A DNA stretch of 64,000 bases from Candidatus Nitrosopumilus sp. (GTDB taxonomy: Archaea; Thermoproteota; Nitrososphaeria; Nitrososphaerales; Nitrosopumilaceae). Positions within the stretch are counted from its first letter, which is position 1, and the number at the start of each line of letters is the position of its first letter. Location of the stretch: positions 293,786-357,785 of the forward strand of contig JAILWG010000002.1 in the NCBI GenBank assembly GCA_025699075.1, in the 5' to 3' direction. Made by a program: the position numbers and the translations under genes. This document shows, piece after piece, positions 10,076 through 18,599 of the stretch. A model generated the notes under the pieces. That model saw nothing but the letters and a program-made list of their open reading frames with translations. It did no database searches and was not told the DNA's origin.

Positions 10076-11238
10076 TTTATCTGGATAATGCAGCATCTAC
10101 TCAAATCCATGAAGATGTTTTAAATTCAATGTTGCCTTATCTTAAGGAACAATATGGAAATGCATCGTCTATTCATAGGTATGGGAGATTAGCCCGTAAG
10201 GCAATCGAAAAAGCAAGAAAACAAATTGCTTTATTGATTAATGCAGAGCCTTCTGAAATCTTATTCACCTCCGGTGGTACAGAATCAAACAATACTGCTC
10301 TGAGGGGCATTTCAGGAAATGGTGCATCTAAACAAATTGTCACATCTTTAATTGAACATGATGCAATTTTAGAACCTTGTAAGCAACTAGCAAAAAATGG
10401 GGTTGATATTGATTATTTGCCTGTAGATAAATTTGGGATGGTTGATCCTTTGGAATTAGAAAATCATCTGTCTGAGAAGACTAGTCTTGTTTCTATTATG
10501 TTTGGAAATAATGAGGTTGGTTCTGTGCAAAAAATTTCTGAAATTGCTAAAATATGTAATGATAGAAAAATCCCTTTTCATACTGATGCTGTTCAAGCAG
10601 TTGGTAAGATTCCAATTGATGTTAAAGAATTGGGTATCGATTTACTTTCAATTTCATCCCATAAACTTCATGGTCCAAAGGGAATAGGTGCGTTATTCAT
10701 CAAAAATGGCATCAAAATCGATCCTGTGATTTTGGGAGGTGGTCAAGAACACGGATTAAGGTCTGGTACTGAAAATGTTGCAAATATTGTTGGATTTGGA
10801 AAAGCATGTGAAATTGCAAAAAACAATTTAGATGAAAATAGGGCTTATGTAACCAAACTTCGAGATATTCTAATTGAAAAAGTCTTACACGAAATACCTC
10901 AAGTAACCCTGAATGGGGATCCTAAATCTCGATTACCAAACAATGCTCATTTTACGTTTCTTGGAGTTAATGGCGAAGACCTTATCATCAAACTTGATGA
11001 ATATGGTATTGCAGCTTCTACGGGTTCAGCATGCTCTGTAAATACTCAAAGGGCATCACATGTTTTACAGGCAATGGGGTTTTCCCATGAACAGATTACT
11101 GGTTCTCTGAGATTGACTATGGGTATATTCAATAAAGAAAAAGAAATTGAAGAAACAGTAATTGCTCTTAAAAAAATTGTTGAAGAGCTAAGATCCTTTT
11201 CACCGTTCAAAGAAAAATACTCTTTTTCTAAAGTCTAA
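10072..11238 (+). CDS. Cysteine desulfurase (NifS/IscS family)
   Basis: A 388-residue PLP-dependent cysteine desulfurase. Lys198 in SSHKLHGPKG binds PLP, and Cys321 in STGSACS forms the persulfide. The N-terminal YLDNAAST and the SGGTESNN loop are intact. The TTG start overlaps the larE stop in TTGA, indicating translational coupling. Placed directly after larE, it probably supplies sulfur for LarE or its iron-sulfur cluster, and may also serve general Fe-S assembly. That dedication is inferred from position only. Confidence 0.9.
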   Translation: MIYLDNAASTQIHEDVLNSMLPYLKEQYGNASSIHRYGRLARKAIEKARKQIALLINAEPSEILFTSGGTESNNTALRGISGNGASKQIVTSLIEHDAILEPCKQLAKNGVDIDYLPVDKFGMVDPLELENHLSEKTSLVSIMFGNNEVGSVQKISEIAKICNDRKIPFHTDAVQAVGKIPIDVKELGIDLLSISSHKLHGPKGIGALFIKNGIKIDPVILGGGQEHGLRSGTENVANIVGFGKACEIAKNNLDENRAYVTKLRDILIEKVLHEIPQVTLNGDPKSRLPNNAHFTFLGVNGEDLIIKLDEYGIAASTGSACSVNTQRASHVLQAMGFSHEQITGSLRLTMGIFNKEKEIEETVIALKKIVEELRSFSPFKEKYSFSKV

Positions 11239-12038
11239 ATGTTGATCTGAAATTTGTTTCTGGTAATCAAAATTGTAGCCATGATTCCCACGATCAAGAT
11301 CATCATCACAATTGTTCCAAATTCAGGAACCACATATGTTCCAATTATTTCAATGTCTGAATCTCCCTGTTCAAAATTAATTGATATTACTCTAGAATCT
11401 GATTGAACTACTGTTTCTTGATATGCAACTTCTATTCCGTCTATTAGTATGATGAAAGTGTCATCTTTTCCATCTTGCTTTTCTGCTCCTATGAACTCTC
11501 TTGGCAAATCCAATGTTATCGTTCCCTCATCGGTTGCATCAATTTGTACTATTACTGCAAAAATTTCAGAATCTACTACCATATTTTTGACTGTACCTCC
11601 CTTGATGGTATAATTGACATCAAATGTACCATGACTTCCTGCATCTACTTCATAAGGTTCTGTTGTTTCAACAATTTTGGATTTTGGAGTATAGGAAAAA
11701 TTTGTTTCAATCTGATGTTCTTGGTATGATGCCACTACTGTATATTCTCCTGATTTTTTCCATAATGCTCCTTCAGCAAGGAATGTTTTTGTAAAACTAC
11801 CGTCTTGTGCTACTGTTAATTGCGCAATATCTACCAAATTCCCTTCTGTAAATAATTGTAATATTATGGGTGTCTCTCCAATCACCGTCTTTACATTTCC
11901 TGAAATTACTATGGTGTCTCCTTCATCATAATTTTTATCATCAGTTTGAATTGAAATTAGAGGTTCTTGTGCAAATACTGTTCCGGTAGTTATTAGTAAT
12001 AATGATACAATGAGACTGTAAAATATTCTAGAACCCAC
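11235..12038 (-). CDS. PEFG-CTERM exported protein
   Basis: An exported protein of about 267 residues starting at GTG 12038. The TATA-like AAATATAG on the minus strand lies at the right distance, and a signal peptide follows at once. An upstream-extended reading to 12158 would overlap the neighbour and is less likely. After the signal comes the shared beta-sandwich module (about 65 residues, ending W..sGeYtVvasYq). A second domain GGTVKNMVV...SDIEIIGTY follows. The end is the PEFG sorting signal, a hydrophobic segment and a short tail. The tail here (ITRNKFQINI) differs from the AKSKLSIIPRY of the next three genes. The protein is probably processed by an archaeosortase and held at the cell surface. 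Confidence 0.75.
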   Translation of the reverse strand: MGSRIFYSLIVSLLLITTGTVFAQEPLISIQTDDKNYDEGDTIVISGNVKTVIGETPIILQLFTEGNLVDIAQLTVAQDGSFTKTFLAEGALWKKSGEYTVVASYQEHQIETNFSYTPKSKIVETTEPYEVDAGSHGTFDVNYTIKGGTVKNMVVDSEIFAVIVQIDATDEGTITLDLPREFIGAEKQDGKDDTFIILIDGIEVAYQETVVQSDSRVISINFEQGDSDIEIIGTYVVPEFGTIVMMILIVGIMATILITRNKFQINI

Positions 12039-12092
12039 AAACTTCAGAATGCATGTTTCTATATTTCCTTTACTATCAAAAAATGAAAAAAT

Positions 12093-12213
12093 GAAAAAAG
12101 TTGTGTGACTTTTAGTATCTTGGTATAATGCTGAGTTTTGATTTTGCAGATACTGCAATTATTGAGATAATTGCTACTGCTAGAATCATAGCTGCGATTG
12201 TACCAAATTCTGG
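12093..12213 (-). repeat. 121-bp identical block, copy A (PEFG coding end)
   Basis: These 121 bases are identical to 13046-13166. They cover the last 34 codons (sorting signal, membrane segment and tail), the stop and the 3' hairpin/T-tract. A third copy at 13989-14091 matches the coding part except for about three bases. Confidence 0.9.
12094..12113 (-). terminator. Hairpin plus T-tract at end of PEFG gene
   Basis: On the minus strand AAAAGT and ACTTTT can pair around a CACACA loop, overlapping the TAA stop and running into a T tract. The same sequence follows the next PEFG gene upstream (13047-13066), which supports a role as a terminator, though RNA data would be needed. Confidence 0.45.
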
Positions 12214-12999
12214 AATCACAAAGGTACCGATTATTTCAATTGTTTCAGCGCCTGCTGGGAACATAACTGTCACTTTGTTTGCAACAATTTCAACATCATC
12301 CCATTCTTCTCCGTCAACTAATACCATGAAGATACCGTCTTGGACTGTTTTTGATGGGGTTACTGTTAGTGTTCCATCATCTTTAGCGTTGATGCTAATG
12401 ACAATTGAATTATCATTAGTATTGAGGGTTGCACTAGTTACCATTCCACCTGAAATGCTAAATGGTATACATTGACCACTTGCAGATAGTTCACCTTTAC
12501 CACATTGTTTAGATGGTTTTGTTGGTGTATCGTAGTTTGGTGTATATGCAACTCCACCACTTAATTCAACTTTGACACTGTTACTTTTTTCAGCACTGCC
12601 ATAGTTTGCTTTAATGGTGTAGGTACCGTCGTATTTCCACATTGCACCTGCTGTGTTTAGTGTTGTCTTAAAACTACCATCTTCTGCTACAGTGAGTTGA
12701 TCAACTGTAACAATGGAGTTTAGAGGACTAATCACAGTAATTGTAACTGGAAATCCAGATGTGTTTGCTACTTGACCCTCTACTATAATCATGTCACTGT
12801 GTCCATAAGCTGTTTTGTCTGTAAAAACAGATACTGGAATTGCTTCCTGCAACATCTTGTTTGCTGTTGCTCTAGCATCTTCCATGGAACATCCTACACA
12901 TGCTTGAGGAAGATCTCCTGCTGCATATGCTGATGACACGGTTAGAGTACCGACTGCAGTCAATAAGGCTAGTAGCGCGAACGACGTACGATTGTTCAT
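12112..12999 (-). CDS. PEFG-CTERM exported protein
   Basis: A 295-residue exported protein. The signal peptide (about 1-27) ends SSAYA. A short Cys pair (CVGC, about 34-37) may bind a metal or form a disulfide. Then come the shared beta-sandwich module (about 58-145), a linker with two more Cys, and a second domain beginning ISGGMVTS and ending TIEIIGTF. Last is the PEFG-CTERM signal: VIPEFGTIAA, a membrane segment and the tail AKSKLSIIPRY. Fixing at the cell surface by an archaeosortase is inferred; no archaeosortase gene is in this window. A TATA-like element (13022-13036 on the other strand) sits about 26-30 nt upstream. Confidence 0.75.
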   Translation of the reverse strand: MNNRTSFALLALLTAVGTLTVSSAYAAGDLPQACVGCSMEDARATANKMLQEAIPVSVFTDKTAYGHSDMIIVEGQVANTSGFPVTITVISPLNSIVTVDQLTVAEDGSFKTTLNTAGAMWKYDGTYTIKANYGSAEKSNSVKVELSGGVAYTPNYDTPTKPSKQCGKGELSASGQCIPFSISGGMVTSATLNTNDNSIVISINAKDDGTLTVTPSKTVQDGIFMVLVDGEEWDDVEIVANKVTVMFPAGAETIEIIGTFVIPEFGTIAAMILAVAIISIIAVSAKSKLSIIPRY

Positions 13000-13021
13000 C
13001 TTGTTGCGATTTGCACCTGTC

Positions 13022-13036
13022 TCTATTTATGTATAT
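13022..13036 (-). promoter_or_regulatory. TATA region of PEFG gene at 12112-12999
   Basis: The 15-mer CTATTTATGTATATT (plus-strand reading) is repeated exactly at 13951-13965 upstream of the neighbouring PEFG gene. On the minus strand it contains ACATAAATAG, a TATA-like element about 30 nt before the ATG at 12999. The shared core suggests the promoters were duplicated with the genes. Confidence 0.55.
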
Positions 13037-13045
13037 TTAAAAAGA

Positions 13046-13166
13046 GAAAAAAGTTGTGTGACTTTTAGTATCTTGGTATAATGCTGAGTTTTGATTTTGC
13101 AGATACTGCAATTATTGAGATAATTGCTACTGCTAGAATCATAGCTGCGATTGTACCAAATTCTGG
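13046..13166 (-). repeat. 121-bp identical block, copy B (PEFG coding end)
   Basis: An exact copy of 12093-12213, covering the 3' end of the PEFG gene and its terminator-like flank. Confidence 0.9.
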
Positions 13167-13928
13167 TACTACAACTCCGTCTTTGATATCTACTTCAGTT
13201 GAAGCAGTATATTTTGGATCGTCAAATTGTTGTACTGTTACAGTGTAAAAACCATCTTGTTTCCATAATGATCCTCCTACTGTAATTTGAGCAGCAAATT
13301 CTCCATCAAGCATTGGTGATATTTGAGCCACTTTTACCACATTTCCATTTGGTGCAGTTACTTTCAATGTGATATCTTGACTCACTCTGTCTGTTTTTCC
13401 AGTAACTTCAAACATTGTAGAACCATTCTCGATGATTATTGCATCAAGCATAATTCCTGCATCTTTTGCAACATTTGTTGTATTTGGTGTGAAAATTCCT
13501 GTCTCCAAATTAGATTCAGTTACAGAAGTTCTCTTAGTCATACCATCTACTACTTCAACAAATACTTTCAAAGTGTACAATGAATTTGATCCTGCGCCTT
13601 GCATTGCTTTAATCTTGTAAAATCCATCTTCAGTCCATGTTGGCCCTACTTTGAATACTTGTACAAAATTACCGTCATTGTCCGGTGATATTTGATCAAT
13701 TGTGACAACATTGCTTCCACTTGGAGATGTCACCGTAAATGTGACATCGCTAATTTTTGAAACTGTTTTGCCTGTTACAGTAATTGTATCTGAGCCTTTA
13801 TCGGCCGTAGCTGTAATAGACATCCCAAGAGTCTGAGCAAAAGCATCTTGTTGAATTGAAGTCATTGAAACTAATGACAGTGCCATGAGGGCTATTGCCA
13901 TTGATGTTGTAGAACGTTTAAAATTCAT
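13065..13928 (-). CDS. PEFG-CTERM exported protein with two tandem beta-sandwich modules
   Basis: An exported protein of about 287 residues. The ATG at 13928 is preferred over the ATG at 13946 because the TATA element at 13951-13965 places transcription start near 13930. A signal peptide ends in DAFA. Two copies of the module follow, each with a TVTG/EVTG strand, a pattern like TVTSPSGSNVV...QISPDNDGNF, a conserved W and a Gly-Phe-Tyr turn. The end is the PEFG signal, membrane segment and tail AKSKLSIIPRY. Unlike its neighbours it lacks the second (IIGTF-type) domain. Surface display is inferred. Confidence 0.75.
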   Translation of the reverse strand: MNFKRSTTSMAIALMALSLVSMTSIQQDAFAQTLGMSITATADKGSDTITVTGKTVSKISDVTFTVTSPSGSNVVTIDQISPDNDGNFVQVFKVGPTWTEDGFYKIKAMQGAGSNSLYTLKVFVEVVDGMTKRTSVTESNLETGIFTPNTTNVAKDAGIMLDAIIIENGSTMFEVTGKTDRVSQDITLKVTAPNGNVVKVAQISPMLDGEFAAQITVGGSLWKQDGFYTVTVQQFDDPKYTASTEVDIKDGVVVPEFGTIAAMILAVAIISIIAVSAKSKLSIIPRY

Positions 13929-13950
13929 CCTAATTTCATCCAGCATTATT

Positions 13951-13965
13951 GCTATTTATGTATAT
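13951..13965 (-). promoter_or_regulatory. TATA region of PEFG gene at 13065-13928
   Basis: The same 15-mer as at 13022-13036, with ACATAAATAG on the minus strand about 27 nt before the predicted transcription start near 13930. This makes ATG 13928 the natural, near-leaderless start. Confidence 0.55.
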
Positions 13966-13988
13966 TCAAAAATAGAAAAAAGATGAGA

Positions 13989-14091
13989 TTTAGTATCTTG
14001 GTATAATACTAAGTCTTGATTTTGCAGATACTGCAATTATTGAGATAATTGCTACTGCTAGAATCATAGCTGCGATTGTACCAAATTCTGG
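13989..14091 (-). repeat. PEFG coding end, diverged copy C
   Basis: Matches copies A and B over the coding part with about three substitutions. It further resembles copy A into the preceding domain (to about 14140), but the 3' flank differs. Confidence 0.85.
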
Positions 14092-14817
14092 GACTACAAA
14101 GGTACCGATTATTTCAATCTCTTCAGCGCCTGCTGGGAATGCTATAGTGAGTGTTCTGTCTGTTGAAGATGCTGTTTCTTCAAAGTCTACTTCTTCTCCA
14201 TCAACTAGGACGAAAAAGTCGTCATCTTCACCATTTAATGTTGCATCCAACACAGATCTAGGGATTGTTAGAGTAAGTGAACCATCACTTGTAGCATCAA
14301 TGGATACGATCAGTGAATTTGCATCCACATCAGGAGTAATACTTAGTAGTTTTCCGCCTGTGATTTTATATCCAATTAAATCCTTAGAACCTTGAACTGA
14401 AACTGTTGTGTCAGTTACTCCAGAACTACCAGTTGGTGGTGTTCCTGCTGATCCTCCGAATTCAAATGATGTTGTAGCTACGCGATTTTGGGTTCCATAT
14501 GTTACTTCAACTATGTAAGTTCCAGCTGTTCTCATGGTTCCACCAGCAGTAATTTCTGCACTGAATTTTTTATCAGCACCTACTGTTAATTGAGCAAGAG
14601 CAACAATTGCATTGTCATTCTTTACTATCAAACTTACTGGAGTACCAGAATACAGATCTCTTACTTCTCCTGTTACTAAAATTATTTCACCTTCTGAATA
14701 TGATGACTTGTCTGTAGTAACAACAATCGAGCTTTGTATTTGTCCAAATGCTGGTGCTATACCAATACTTGCAACTAGAATTGCAGTTAAGGCAAACACC
14801 GATAGATGAGCTTTCAT
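13990..14817 (-). CDS. PEFG-CTERM exported protein
   Basis: An exported protein of about 275 residues beginning MKAHLSVFALTAILVASIG. The ATG at 14817 is chosen because CTTAAATAGC (14839-14848, minus strand) is a TATA box about 26 nt away; a longer reading to 14907 would add an unlikely N-terminus. The parts are: signal peptide, the shared beta-sandwich module (ends GTYIVEVTYG), a Ser/Thr/Gly linker, a second domain (ITGGKLLSI...EEIEIIGTF) very like those at 12112 and 11235, then PEFG, a membrane segment and AKSRLSIIPRY. It is divergent from rpoH. Surface anchoring is inferred. Confidence 0.75.
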   Translation of the reverse strand: MKAHLSVFALTAILVASIGIAPAFGQIQSSIVVTTDKSSYSEGEIILVTGEVRDLYSGTPVSLIVKNDNAIVALAQLTVGADKKFSAEITAGGTMRTAGTYIVEVTYGTQNRVATTSFEFGGSAGTPPTGSSGVTDTTVSVQGSKDLIGYKITGGKLLSITPDVDANSLIVSIDATSDGSLTLTIPRSVLDATLNGEDDDFFVLVDGEEVDFEETASSTDRTLTIAFPAGAEEIEIIGTFVVPEFGTIAAMILAVAIISIIAVSAKSRLSIIPRY

Positions 14818-14911
14818 CATTTTTACGCCTAAATTTATGCTATTTAAGGTTGTGAAAAAATTTGTTGACAAAAATAGAAAAAAGACTGATTTTTGGACGA
14901 ACTTCAAATTA

Positions 14912-14922
14912 CATATATATTA
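14912..14922 (+). promoter_or_regulatory. Candidate TATA box of the rpoH-rpoB-rpoA operon
   Basis: CATATATATTA is the strongest TATA match upstream of rpoH. It would start transcription near 14943 and leave a leader of about 55 nt, unusual here because most genes look leaderless. A weaker ACATTTAATG at 14968-14977 has leaderless spacing. Confidence 0.45.
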
Positions 14923-14998
14923 ACCCGAGCGTGAATTTTTGACAGTTTGTGTGTTTTCATTAGTCTTACATTTAATGTTCAATATGGGGGTATGCTAA

Positions 14999-15250
14999 AT
15001 GGCAACTAAGAAAAATCAAGTTCTAGTACCTGATCATGTCTATGTCCCTAAACATGAAATTATAACAAAACAAGAAGCTGAAGAAGTTTTAAAAAAATAC
15101 AACTGTAAACCAACTGAATTACCATTAATCTTTGTAAACGATCCTGCAATTTTGGGACTTGGTGTAAAACCTGGAGATATGATTAAGATCACCCGAAAAA
15201 GTCCTACTGCTGGTGAAAGTCTCTATTATCGATATGTGGTGGAAATCTAA
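14999..15250 (+). CDS. rpoH: DNA-directed RNA polymerase subunit H
   Basis: An 83-residue archaeal RNA polymerase subunit H, equivalent to the C-terminal domain of eukaryotic Rpb5. It shows the family features VPDHVYVPKHEII, ELPLIFVNDPAI and the closing KPGDMIKITRKS..GES.YYR. It is assembled near the jaw of RNA polymerase. The ATG of rpoB follows the stop codon directly, so the genes are clearly co-transcribed. Confidence 0.95.
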   Translation: MATKKNQVLVPDHVYVPKHEIITKQEAEEVLKKYNCKPTELPLIFVNDPAILGLGVKPGDMIKITRKSPTAGESLYYRYVVEI

Positions 15251-18200
15251 ATGGCAGATCCTTCAACTAAAAGATGGCCTGTAATTCAGGATATTCTAAA
15301 ACGTGAAGGTATTGCACGTCAACATCTAAACTCCTTTGATGAATTTTTAGAGAGAGGACTTCAAAGTATCATAAATGAAGTTGGACAAATCGATATAGAA
15401 AATGCAGAATATCCCTACAAAATCCAACTTGGTAAAGTTAAACTTCAACAACCAAGAATGATGGAACTTGATGGTTCTATTACTCATATTACTCCAGCTG
15501 AAGCTAGATTGAGAAATGTTTCATATTCTGCTCCTGTAATGATGGAGGCAAGTGTTGTAGAAGATGGAAAAATTTTAGAATCAAGATTTGTTCATATTGG
15601 AGATGTTCCAGTAATGGCAAAATCCAATGCTTGCATCTTACACAATTTCTCTTCTCAAAAATTAATTGAACATGGTGAAGATCCAAACGATCCTGGTGGC
15701 TACTTTATCATCAATGGTTCAGAACGTGTCATTGTTGGATTAGAAGATCTATCCTACAACAAAATTATTGTTGATAGAGAAACTGTTGGTGGAAACATTG
15801 TATTCAAAGCTAAAGTATATTCTTCAATTGTTGGTTATCGTGCAAAATTAGAACTCGTCATGAAAAATGATGGATTAATTGTTGCCAGAATTCCTGGTTC
15901 TCCGGTAGACATTCCAGTTGTTACTTTGATGAGAGCACTTGGATTGGAATCTGATAGAGAAATCGCATCTGTTGTTTCATTAGTTGATGATATACAAGAT
16001 GAATTAGAAGGCTCTTTTGAAAAAGCCGGTGATGTGCCAACATCAAAAGATGCAATTGTCTATATCAGTAAAAGAATTGCACCTGGAATGTTAGAAGAGT
16101 TTCAGATTAAACGTGCTGAGACTTTGCTTGATTGGGGACTCTTGCCTCACTTGGGAAAACATCCTGAAAACAGAAAAGAAAAAGCACAGTTCTTAGGTGA
16201 AGCAGCTTGTAAATTATTGGAATTAAAACTTGGATGGATAACTCCTGATGATAAAGATCATTACGGAAACAAAGTAATCAAATTTGCAGGACAGATGTTA
16301 GCTGATCTATTCAGAACTGCATTTAGAAATTTGGTAAGAGATATGAAATATCAATTAGAACGCTCCGGACAAAAACGTGGAATCAATGCAGTTGCTGCAG
16401 CCATCAGACCGGGAATTATTACTGATAAACTAAACAACGCTATTGCCACTGGAAACTGGGGAAGGGGCAGAGTAGGTGTCACCCAATTACTTGATAGAAC
16501 TAATTATCTTTCAACAATCAGTCATCTTAGAAGAATTCAATCTCCACTTAGTAGAACTCAACCAAACTTCGAAGCAAGAGATTTGCATGCAACTCACTTT
16601 GGAAGAATCTGTCCAAGTGAGACCCCTGAAGGCTCTAACTGTGGTCTGGTCAAAAATTTGGCACTGTCTGGAATTATTTCCGTAAATGTACCTTCTGAGG
16701 AAATTATAGAAAAACTCTATGATCTTGGAACCGTTCATTTCTTTGATGCAAAAGAAGATTTGAAAAAAGATGGAACTAGAATTTTTGTAGATGGTCGTTT
16801 AATTGGATATTACAAAGATGGTCAAGAACTCGCAGAATCTCTTAGAGAGTTAAGAAGAAATTCAAAGATTCATCCTCACGTTGGAGTATCATACCACAAA
16901 TCCGAAATCGAAGGTTCAACTCGAAGACTCTATGTCAACTGTAATGCTGGTAGAGTATTACGTCCGTTAATAATTATCAAAGATAACAAACCATTGCTAA
17001 CTTCAGAATTGTTAGATAAAATTTCAAAGAAATTACTTTCTTGGACTGACCTATTGAGAATGGGTGTCTTGGAAATGATTGATGCAAATGAAGAAGAAAA
17101 TTGCTATGTCACTTTAGATGAAAAGGATGCAAAGAAACACACTCACCTAGAAGTATTTCCACCAGCAATTCTTGGTGCAGGAGCTTCTATCATTCCATAT
17201 CCTGAACATAACCAGTCTCCAAGAAATACATACGAGTCTGCAATGGCAAAACAGAGTTTAGGATTTTCTACACCAATGATGAATACCAGTACATATGTTA
17301 GACAACACTTTATGCTATATCCACAAGTTCCAATCGTAAATACAAAAGCCATGAAACTTTTAGGATTAGAAGACAGGCCAGCAGGACAAAATTGTGTTGT
17401 TGCAGTATTGCCATTTGATGGTTATAACATCGAGGATGCAATTGTATTAAGTAAAGCATCTGTTGATAGAGGTCTAGGTAGAACTTTCTTCTTTAGAATT
17501 TATGATGCTGAAGCAAAACAATATCCAGGTGGAATGCGTGATACCTTTGAAATTCCAAACGCTGAAGATAACATTAGAGGTTACAAAGGTGAACGTGCAT
17601 ACAGATTACTTGAAGATGATGGTGTAGTTGCATCTGAGGCCACTGTTAAAGGTGGAGATATTTTGATTGGAAAAACTAGTCCTCCAAGATTTATGGAAGA
17701 GTATAGGGAATTCGAATCATCTGGTCCATACAGACGAGATACTTCAATTGGAGTGAGACCTTCTGAGGCCGGTGTTATTGACACTGTAGTTATGACTCAA
17801 TCAAACGAAGGAGGAAAAATGTATAAGATTAGAGCAAGAGATATGAGAATTCCTGAGATTGGTGATAAATTTGCATCAAGACATGGACAAAAAGGTGTAC
17901 TGGGAATTTTAGCTAAAGCAGAAGATTTGCCATATACTGCAAGTGGAATGTCTCCTGATGTTTTGATTAATCCTCACGCATTCCCTTCAAGAATGACTGT
18001 GGGAATGATGATGGAATCTATCTGTGGTAAAGCAGCAGCATTACGTGGAAAAAGATTTGATGGTTCAGCATTTGTGGGAGAAAAAATGCCTGAGGTCAAA
18101 GAAGTAATGGATGCACACGGTTTTGAATATTCTGGTAAAGAAATAATGTATGATGGAAGAACTGGTAAATCATTCCCAGTTGAAGTCTTTATTGGAGTTG

Positions 18201-18598
18201 TATACTACCAAAAACTTCACCACATGGTTGCAGACAAAATCCATGCAAGAGCACGTGGACAAGTTCAGATGTTGACTAAACAGCCAACTGAAGGAAGAGC
18301 AAGAGGTGGTGGTTTGAGATTTGGTGAAATGGAAAGAGACTGCTTGATTGCTTATGGTGCTTCTATGATTCTTAAAGACAGATTGCTAGATGAGTCTGAC
18401 AAATCTGATATTTTCGTATGTGAAAGATGTGGTCTTGTAGCATACCATGATGTTAAACAAAGAAAATATGTTTGCAGAGTTTGTGGTGATAAAGCCAAAG
18501 TATCATCTGTATCTGTAGCATATGCATTCAAATTACTACTACAAGAAATGCAAAGTCTTAATGTTGCACCAAGATTGTTAATCAAGGAGAAAATCTAG
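15251..18598 (+). CDS. rpoB: DNA-directed RNA polymerase subunit B (unsplit)
   Basis: A 1115-residue second-largest RNA polymerase subunit. It is a single full-length polypeptide, not split into B' and B''. Conserved blocks include GSERVIVGLEDLSYN near the N-terminus, the hybrid-binding GYNIEDAIVLSK, GDKFASRHGQKG and the C-terminal RFGEMERDCL. A zinc ribbon with two Cys-x2-Cys pairs (CERC and CRVC) begins near residue 1057. It starts immediately after the rpoH stop and ends one base before the rpoA start. Confidence 0.97.
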   Translation: MADPSTKRWPVIQDILKREGIARQHLNSFDEFLERGLQSIINEVGQIDIENAEYPYKIQLGKVKLQQPRMMELDGSITHITPAEARLRNVSYSAPVMMEASVVEDGKILESRFVHIGDVPVMAKSNACILHNFSSQKLIEHGEDPNDPGGYFIINGSERVIVGLEDLSYNKIIVDRETVGGNIVFKAKVYSSIVGYRAKLELVMKNDGLIVARIPGSPVDIPVVTLMRALGLESDREIASVVSLVDDIQDELEGSFEKAGDVPTSKDAIVYISKRIAPGMLEEFQIKRAETLLDWGLLPHLGKHPENRKEKAQFLGEAACKLLELKLGWITPDDKDHYGNKVIKFAGQMLADLFRTAFRNLVRDMKYQLERSGQKRGINAVAAAIRPGIITDKLNNAIATGNWGRGRVGVTQLLDRTNYLSTISHLRRIQSPLSRTQPNFEARDLHATHFGRICPSETPEGSNCGLVKNLALSGIISVNVPSEEIIEKLYDLGTVHFFDAKEDLKKDGTRIFVDGRLIGYYKDGQELAESLRELRRNSKIHPHVGVSYHKSEIEGSTRRLYVNCNAGRVLRPLIIIKDNKPLLTSELLDKISKKLLSWTDLLRMGVLEMIDANEEENCYVTLDEKDAKKHTHLEVFPPAILGAGASIIPYPEHNQSPRNTYESAMAKQSLGFSTPMMNTSTYVRQHFMLYPQVPIVNTKAMKLLGLEDRPAGQNCVVAVLPFDGYNIEDAIVLSKASVDRGLGRTFFFRIYDAEAKQYPGGMRDTFEIPNAEDNIRGYKGERAYRLLEDDGVVASEATVKGGDILIGKTSPPRFMEEYREFESSGPYRRDTSIGVRPSEAGVIDTVVMTQSNEGGKMYKIRARDMRIPEIGDKFASRHGQKGVLGILAKAEDLPYTASGMSPDVLINPHAFPSRMTVGMMMESICGKAAALRGKRFDGSAFVGEKMPEVKEVMDAHGFEYSGKEIMYDGRTGKSFPVEVFIGVVYYQKLHHMVADKIHARARGQVQMLTKQPTEGRARGGGLRFGEMERDCLIAYGASMILKDRLLDESDKSDIFVCERCGLVAYHDVKQRKYVCRVCGDKAKVSSVSVAYAFKLLLQEMQSLNVAPRLLIKEKI

Positions 18599-18599
18599 A

